NCBI RefSeq assembly: GCF_018403685.1
Contig: NZ_BOVK01000032.1
Location: 41,021 to 105,020, forward strand
Length of the DNA: 64,000 nt
Direction of reading: 5' to 3'
Source of the DNA: Xylanibacillus composti
Lineage (GTDB): Bacteria > Bacillota > Bacilli > Paenibacillales > K13
The first letter of the stretch is position 1. Every line of letters begins with the position of its first letter. The translations under genes were made by a program, and so were the position numbers. The notes beneath the pieces are model-generated. The model ran no database searches, was not told the DNA's origin, and saw nothing but the letters and a program-made list of their open reading frames with translations. Below are positions 59,077 through 64,000 of the stretch, in pieces.

Positions 59077-60378
59077 GGAAGTGGTCGCCCGCTTCAGCTG
59101 CTCATCGCTACCATAACGGCGAACACGCAGCAATGCCTGCTCGCGATGGCCCATAAACCGCTCAATTTCGCATAACCGTGCGGCGTATTCTCCTACGTGA
59201 GCGCTGGCTTCCGGCGTACAGCGCTGGTAGGTGCAGGTTTTCAGGAACTTCCCGACCCACAGCCCCCCTGTGTACCGGGCTGCTTTTTTCGTGGGGAGCG
59301 TATGATTCGTTCCAATTACTTTGTCCCCGTACGCGACATTCGTCTCCGGCCCAAGGAACAGCGCGCCATAATTGGTCAGCCGCTCCAAATAATAGGACGG
59401 CTCCTTCGTGAGCACCTCCACGTGCTCATAGGCAAGCTTATCCGCTTCCTTCAGCATTTCCTCCTCGGAATCGGCCACAATCACTATCCCGCAGTCCTGC
59501 CACGCCTGGCGGGCCACATCTGCTGTCGGCAATGATTCCAGCTGTCTTTCGATTTCTTTCATCACTTCGTGCGCCAGCGCTTCGCTAGTTGTAATCAGCG
59601 CTCCAGGCGAAGTCGGACCGTGCTCGGCCTGCCCCAGTATATCGCAGGCGATCATTTCCGCATCCGCACTTTCATCGGCAATCACGAGCGTCTCCGTCGG
59701 GCCGGCGAGCAAGTCAATGCCTACACGTCCGAATAGCAAGCGTTTGGCCTCCGCTACATATGCGTTGCCCGGTCCGACCAGCATGTCAACCGGTTCAATC
59801 GTTTCTGTGCCGATCGCCATAGCGGCTAGTGCCTGCACACCGCCCAAAATATAAATCTCGTCAGCACCCGCCATCGCCATGGCGCACACTGTTTCCTTCG
59901 GAATTTGTCCGTCGATCGGGGGCGTGCAAGCAATGACCCGCTTCACTCCCGCTACTTTCGCCGTCAGGATGCTCATATGAGCAGAGGCCACCATCGGGTA
60001 GCGTCCGCCCGGTATGTAACAGCCCACGCTGTTGACAGGAATATGCCTGTGACCGAGAATAACGCCAGGCAATGTCTCTACTTCTATGTCGCGCATGCTG
60101 GCTTTCTGATGCTCGGCAAATCTTCGAATCTGTTCTTGCGCAAAGCGGATATCTTCCTTCGCTTTGGGCGCGACCGCCTGCATCACCTCTTCAATTTGTT
60201 TCCCCGTAAGGCGGAATGCATCCGGCTCCCACTTGTCCAGCTTGCTGGAATACGCTTTGACCGCGGCGTCTCCCCGCTGTTCGACTTCATGAATCATGTC
60301 CTGCACGGTTGCTGTCACCCGGGCTTGTTCGGATTGCAGCTGTTCCAGACTTTTTCCGCTCTTGATGATTTTAGCCAT
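59059..60378 (-). CDS. Histidinol dehydrogenase paralog (sugar-acid-associated)
   Basis: 439 residues. HisD fold with VPGGRYPM-like [73 protein letters not shown] (zinc ligands Gln and His) and EHVEVLT. Lone HisD paralogs such as HpsN oxidise other alcohols to acids. No other his genes are present, and the gene sits amid sugar-acid genes under a LacI-type operator, so a non-histidine substrate is likely. Confidence 0.85.
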   Translation of the reverse strand: MAKIIKSGKSLEQLQSEQARVTATVQDMIHEVEQRGDAAVKAYSSKLDKWEPDAFRLTGKQIEEVMQAVAPKAKEDIRFAQEQIRRFAEHQKASMRDIEVETLPGVILGHRHIPVNSVGCYIPGGRYPMVASAHMSILTAKVAGVKRVIACTPPIDGQIPKETVCAMAMAGADEIYILGGVQALAAMAIGTETIEPVDMLVGPGNAYVAEAKRLLFGRVGIDLLAGPTETLVIADESADAEMIACDILGQAEHGPTSPGALITTSEALAHEVMKEIERQLESLPTADVARQAWQDCGIVIVADSEEEMLKEADKLAYEHVEVLTKEPSYYLERLTNYGALFLGPETNVAYGDKVIGTNHTLPTKKAARYTGGLWVGKFLKTCTYQRCTPEASAHVGEYAARLCEIERFMGHREQALLRVRRYGSDEQLKRATTSSEDWG

Positions 60379-60400
60379 GATTGACTCCTTCTGGTTATTT

Positions 60401-60452
60401 TGAATACGTATTCATTACAGTCATTGTAAGCGCCCCTTTGGAAAAATGTCAA
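60401..60452 (-). promoter_or_regulatory. hisD-like gene promoter with LacI-type operator
   Basis: Minus strand TTGACA (60447-60452), 18 bases, TACAAT (60423-60428), a near-consensus promoter. The perfect palindrome TGAATACGTATTCA (60401-60414) with central CG, as in LacI operators, lies just after the expected start of transcription. Confidence 0.8.
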
Positions 60453-60520
60453 CACGCAATCTGGGCAGCAGATCAAAATCATAGAGAGTTATTCGCCCCC
60501 CTATCTAGCGGAAATACGCA

Positions 60521-60593
60521 TTGACAACGTATTCAAAATGTAAGACTATAAAGCTAATGCCACATAGGAAACATTGTTCAATATATAGAACAA
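60521..60593 (+). promoter_or_regulatory. FAH-gene promoter with LacI-like and IclR-like operator sites
   Basis: TTGACA at 60521-60526 begins a plus-strand promoter with an AT-rich -10 around 60544-60552 (GACTATAAA). TGACAACGTATTCA (60522-60535) matches the palindrome at 60401 at 12 of 14 positions and overlaps the -35. Downstream, TTGTTC (60574-60579) and GAACAA (60588-60593) form a second palindrome suited to a dimeric regulator such as IclR. Confidence 0.6.
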
Positions 60594-60626
60594 AGCAAGC
60601 GATCGATGACAAAGGAGTTGTGACCC

Positions 60627-61391
60627 ATGAAGCTGATTCGATTTTCTCTTCCCGACCGCAATGAAGTGCGCGGCGGCATCCTGGACGGAACGACCGTCCG
60701 CGCCTTTGCCGGCGATCTATTCGGCGACAAGTCCCCGACCGGGGAAGTTTATCCGCTCGCGGATGTGCGCTTGCATGCTCCGCTAAAGCCGGGCAATATT
60801 ATCGGCATCGGCAAAAACTTCGTCGCGGAAGGCCAAGTCAAGCCGCCAGTTCCCGACCTCCCTATTTTTTTCATGAAACCGCTGTCGACGGTCATAGGGC
60901 CTGATGAGCCGATCCTGCTCCCGCCAGGCGTAGCAGAAGTCAAATTTGAATCGGAGCTTGCTGTTATTATTGGACGCACTGCATCCCGCATCCGCCCGGA
61001 TCAGGCGGAGGAGGTCATCTTCGGCTACACGGTTGCCAATGACCTCGCGGCCCTGCAGTTCTTTCATCCGGAAGGTCACTGGACTGTCGGCAAATCCTTC
61101 GATACCTTCTGTCCGCTTGGCCCCGTGATCGAGACGAACTTTGATTACCGTTCGGCGCGCATTCAAGCTGCTGTCAACGGCGTCATGAAGCAGGACAGTC
61201 TGATGGAGCGGATCATTATGCCTGTTGATCAAATGATTGCCTACATCAGCACCTTTACGACCCTGCAGCCGGGCGATGTTATCCTGACTGGCACGCCGGC
61301 CGGCGCGGATATGGTGCGCGATGGCGATGCGGTGGCGTGCACGATTGAAGGCATTGGCAGCCTTAGCAATCCGGTTCAGGCGATTCGTTAA
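60627..61391 (+). CDS. Fumarylacetoacetate hydrolase family protein
   Basis: 254 residues. FAH fold: IIGIGKNFVAEG, FMKPLSTVIGPDEPILLPP, VKFESELAVIIGR (metal-binding ExE), GYTVANDLAALQF, KSFDTFCPLGP, and the C-terminal LQPGDVILTGTPAGADMV. Members hydrolyse or decarboxylate 2-oxo acids, often the 2-keto-3-deoxy acids formed in sugar-acid catabolism. Start ATG with AAAGGAG upstream; followed by the glycoside-hydrolase-like gene after 39 bases. Confidence 0.92.
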   Translation: MKLIRFSLPDRNEVRGGILDGTTVRAFAGDLFGDKSPTGEVYPLADVRLHAPLKPGNIIGIGKNFVAEGQVKPPVPDLPIFFMKPLSTVIGPDEPILLPPGVAEVKFESELAVIIGRTASRIRPDQAEEVIFGYTVANDLAALQFFHPEGHWTVGKSFDTFCPLGPVIETNFDYRSARIQAAVNGVMKQDSLMERIIMPVDQMIAYISTFTTLQPGDVILTGTPAGADMVRDGDAVACTIEGIGSLSNPVQAIR

Positions 61392-61430
61392 GCATAATGG
61401 CTCAACCCAGCTACAAGGAGGATTCCCCGC

Positions 61431-63566
61431 ATGGAGAATAAGAAATGGTACGAAAAGCAGCTGCGCATGATTCAAACGGTGTTGCGCGAACCGGACATTG
61501 TTGACTATAATGCGGAAGCGATTGCCCATTATTTGGAAAGTGTACATGCCAATACGTTCATCATTAATGGCGGCGGCATTATCGATTTCTTCCGCCATGA
61601 TTTGGAAACGGCCAATCCCAATCCGTTTATGAGCGCCGATCAAGATATATTGAAGGACATTACGGAAGCCTGCCATAAGCGCGGCATCAAGGTCATAGTG
61701 CGCATGGATTTTCGCGGTGTCGACAAAAAGATTTATGATCTGAATCCGGACTGGTTCGCCATGGACGAGCACGGGCAGCCGATGTTCTGGGCCGATCTTC
61801 CCCATATTCCGAATCCGCTGTATGCGCCATGCTATTTGAGTTATTACCGGAACGAGCATGCCTTCAAGCTTTCGGAGATATTGCTGGAACGCTACGATAT
61901 CGACGGCATTTGGGAGAATGCTCCGTTCCAAAACCGCGTCTGCTATTGTGAAAGATGCAGCACGCGCTACCGGGAGGAAATGGGCAAGGAGCTCCCGCGC
62001 GGCGGCGACTTCGCAGACGCAAGCTATGATGAATACCGTGCATGGAAGGCGGGCAACTTGAATGAGCATCTGGCCCGTTATCGGAAGGTCATCAAGAAAT
62101 ACGGCGAAGACAAAATATACTGCGCAGAAATTTTCGGTTTATTCTATGAGACGTATACGAAAAACAGCTCTGACCTTTATCAAGTCAAGGACCATTTCGA
62201 TTTCTTGGTCACGCCGCTGTTTACGGCCAATCACGAGCCGCTGAACGCCCCGTCCACCCTGATCAAGTTCCTGAAAGGACTGGAACCGGACAAGACACCG
62301 GTTATGCTGTTCGGACATCTTGGCACCAACAATGAGCTTCGCTATGTCGCCTCTTCCGTGCCGGAAACGCGCATTTGGCTGTGGGAGGCAGTCAGTTCCG
62401 GCGGTTCCGTCTGGGATGTAACCTTTAACGGCCAGCACCCCGGTGCAACCTATGACCGCCGCAATGCATTATTGTGTCAAGATATCTACGCCTATATGGA
62501 GAAGTATGAGGATATTTTGTCCGCCCAGCATGCGGAAGCAGATGTCACGATCTTCTATTCTCGCGCCAGCAACAACACATTCAACAAAGCAGACCGCCAG
62601 AAGGACGCCTACATTACTCATATCATCGGGCTGGAGCAGATGCTGTTGGGTGAGAAATTGCAATACAACTTCCTGTTGGATCAGGACTTGTCCGAAGAAA
62701 CGCTTAGCAAGGTGAAAGTGCTTGTCATTCCGAACGGCGCTTGTCTGTCAGATGAAGAGATCCGCTTAATCCGGCAATATGTGCATGGAGGAGGCAAAAT
62801 CATCTCTACCTATGAAACTTCTTTGTATGACGAGCACGGCCGCGAACGCAATGACTTCGGCCTTGGCGAAGTGTTCGGCTGCAGCTTCACCGGATTGCGC
62901 AAGGATGGCTCCCACTACGGCTACCAGTACGTCAAGCATGCCCAGGCGCATCCGATGACGCAAGGCTTTGAACAGACGGAACTGCTGGCGAACTGGGGGA
63001 CGAATCTGCTGGTCAGTCCGAAGGATGGAGCTGTGTGCCCGCTTACCTTCGTGCCGCAAATTTATCCGCAGTCGCCTGAGCGGGCTTGGCCGCGCAGCTT
63101 TGAGACCAAGTTCCCGACCTGCGTCGTTCACAACTACGGACAGGGGCAATCCGTCTACTTCCCATTCGGGGTTGACAAGCAAGTTTGGATGCACGGCCAT
63201 CAAGACTTCCGGACCTTGCTTGCCAATGCATGCCGAATGCTGCTCGGTGGCGCACAGAAGCTGAAATCCAATGCGCCGCAAAGCGTGCACTTCCAATTGA
63301 ATCGGATTGCCGACAGCAGTGACTATGTGGTCCATGCGATCAACACCACATCTGCACCTTTCCGACCGGTGCTGGAAATCATCCCGCTGCACCACATCGA
63401 GGTGGAACTGACGCTGCCCGTTTCCGTGGAGCCTGCGGTTGAGCCGATGCATGCGGAAGGCAGCATCCAGGTCAAGGAGATCGAAGGTTTGGATGGCGGC
63501 GGCTATCGTATTCGTCTTGCCATCGAAACCTTGAAGGAATATGCCAGCTTCCGCATCAAAGCCTAA
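61431..63566 (+). CDS. Putative glycoside hydrolase with beta-galactosidase-trimerisation-like domain
   Basis: 711 residues, no signal peptide. The N-terminal TIM-barrel pattern (HANTFIINGGGIIDFFRHD, ITEACHKRGIKVIVRMDFR, LLERYDIDGIWENAPF, CYCERCSTRYREEMG) resembles the hypothetical glycosyl hydrolase 6 group (PF14871). From about residue 370 a glutamine-amidotransferase-like domain resembles the GH42 trimerisation domain (VKVLVIPNGACLSDEEIRLIRQYV, GGGKIISTYET). Glu in IWENAPF and Glu in IYCAEIFGL are candidate catalytic acids. It is intracellular and follows the FAH gene, so it may release a sugar acid from a short oligosaccharide. Confidence 0.8.
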   Translation: MENKKWYEKQLRMIQTVLREPDIVDYNAEAIAHYLESVHANTFIINGGGIIDFFRHDLETANPNPFMSADQDILKDITEACHKRGIKVIVRMDFRGVDKKIYDLNPDWFAMDEHGQPMFWADLPHIPNPLYAPCYLSYYRNEHAFKLSEILLERYDIDGIWENAPFQNRVCYCERCSTRYREEMGKELPRGGDFADASYDEYRAWKAGNLNEHLARYRKVIKKYGEDKIYCAEIFGLFYETYTKNSSDLYQVKDHFDFLVTPLFTANHEPLNAPSTLIKFLKGLEPDKTPVMLFGHLGTNNELRYVASSVPETRIWLWEAVSSGGSVWDVTFNGQHPGATYDRRNALLCQDIYAYMEKYEDILSAQHAEADVTIFYSRASNNTFNKADRQKDAYITHIIGLEQMLLGEKLQYNFLLDQDLSEETLSKVKVLVIPNGACLSDEEIRLIRQYVHGGGKIISTYETSLYDEHGRERNDFGLGEVFGCSFTGLRKDGSHYGYQYVKHAQAHPMTQGFEQTELLANWGTNLLVSPKDGAVCPLTFVPQIYPQSPERAWPRSFETKFPTCVVHNYGQGQSVYFPFGVDKQVWMHGHQDFRTLLANACRMLLGGAQKLKSNAPQSVHFQLNRIADSSDYVVHAINTTSAPFRPVLEIIPLHHIEVELTLPVSVEPAVEPMHAEGSIQVKEIEGLDGGGYRIRLAIETLKEYASFRIKA

Positions 63567-64000
63567 CGAGCAGCGGTTTTGGCGCATTCGCGCTTTATGC
63601 AATCAGCAGCGCTATATGTCAACGCTCGCGGAGCTGGTGACATGTGCACTGCTGATTGGCGAATGCGGCGGATCAAACCGCGTGAACATAGTTGGTTCGG
63701 CAAATACGGTAAAGCGAATGCTGACAATACGATCAAGGCACATGGGATGCGGCGCAGGCACGTGGCTCGAATGCGGCGTCATGCGGACGGCCGTCATAGT
63801 CATAAGGCTGAGTCTATGCAGTCGATTCGGACCACCATAGGCGCATACACAAATTAGTGGAATCTTTGGTCTTATTGCCGCTTGAACTCACCGATTCAGG
63901 CTAGTAACGGGAATATTTGTATCTATTACGGTAAAGCCACGCGGCAGACATGCATTATGAGCGCAATAAGACCAGTAGATTCACTAGCCTTGCATCAAAC
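63567..64000. other. Intergenic end of the window, no recognised gene
   Basis: Several short open frames overlap here but none has a convincing ribosome binding site or familiar sequence. The stretch contains the inverted repeat listed separately. A terminator for the glycoside-hydrolase gene is not obvious. Confidence 0.55.
63855..63986. repeat. Imperfect inverted repeat with ~77-base centre
   Basis: TAGTGGAATCTTTGGTCTTA onward (63855-63882) is matched in reverse complement by AGCGCAATAAGACCAGTAGA onward (63960-63986). About 23 of 27 positions pair. The structure could be a small non-autonomous mobile element or a dispersed repeat, but no second copy is present in the window. Confidence 0.55.

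Noticed and set aside
60783..62069. 428-codon open frame on the minus strand opposite the FAH and GH-like genes
   Set aside because: Composition is an antisense shadow, there is no ribosome binding site, and both plus-strand genes are clearly real.
62766..63602. 278-codon minus-strand frame opposite the GH-like gene
   Set aside because: Antisense shadow with no ribosome binding site or known motif.
63541..63857. Open frames of about 90-100 codons at the end of the window
   Set aside because: They overlap each other, lack ribosome binding sites and resemble no known protein.

Overview
The window looks like chromosome of a spore-forming Paenibacillaceae bacterium (Paenibacillus or a close relative). 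The evidence is the spoVA genes, an unsplit sigK, a KinB-like sensor kinase, the Bacillus-type yqeG-yqeH-aroE-yhbY-nadD-yqeK-rsfS gene order, a leuS T-box, PerR-type ahpCF control, and a lasso peptide cluster of the paeninodin/pseudomycoidin type known from Bacillales. No tRNA, rRNA, CRISPR array, transposase or integrase was found.

Layout. 1-6.9 kb: the housekeeping yqeG-to-yqeM operon (minus strand), then leuS (cut by the window edge) behind a T-box leader that also holds three tandem copies of a ~65-bp palindromic repeat. 6.97-11.4 kb: a MoxR ATPase / DUF58 / transglutaminase-membrane operon. Two more copies of the palindromic repeat lie at 11.5 kb. 11.6-14.7 kb: spoVAC-spoVAD-spoVAE with a DUF421 protein whose C-terminus resembles DUF1657, and a divergent stand-alone DUF1657 gene. 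14.9-19.6 kb: histidine kinase, sigK, two membrane proteins, an MBL hydrolase. 20-22 kb: ahpCF behind overlapping Per boxes. 22.2-27.8 kb: LysE exporter, APC permease, NlpC/P60 hydrolase, TPR-YkuD L,D-transpeptidase and small unknown genes.

27.8-53.2 kb is the centrepiece: about 25 kb of minus-strand genes. Read in transcription order it starts with a lasso peptide cassette (sulfotransferase, macrolactam synthetase, 43-residue precursor not listed among the long ORFs, HprK-like kinase, RRE protein, leader protease). It runs on into an exopolysaccharide locus: cpsC/cpsD, galU, ugd, a PF14907-type nucleotidyltransferase, initiating sugar transferase, glycosyltransferases, a UDP-glucuronate-epimerase-like SDR, a D-glucuronyl C5-epimerase-like protein, two Wzy-like proteins, a Wzx flippase, galE, cysC and glmS. 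The palindrome TGATAC-N5-GTATCA and near copies overlap or flank the promoters of the lasso operon, cpsC and the initiating sugar transferase, so one unknown repressor may control both parts. A sulfotransferase at one end and APS kinase (PAPS supply) at the other suggest a sulfated product: either a sulfated uronate-rich polysaccharide or a sulfated lasso peptide.

53.3-63.6 kb: a sugar-acid catabolic region with a LacI regulator, LarA-like racemase/epimerase, four-carbon acid sugar kinase, PdxA-type dehydrogenase, IclR regulator, a HisD paralog and, divergently, an FAH-family hydrolase plus a putative glycoside hydrolase. A LacI-type operator (TGAATACGTATTCA) and a near copy sit in the divergent promoter region. 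The last 430 bases hold no recognised gene but contain an imperfect inverted repeat.
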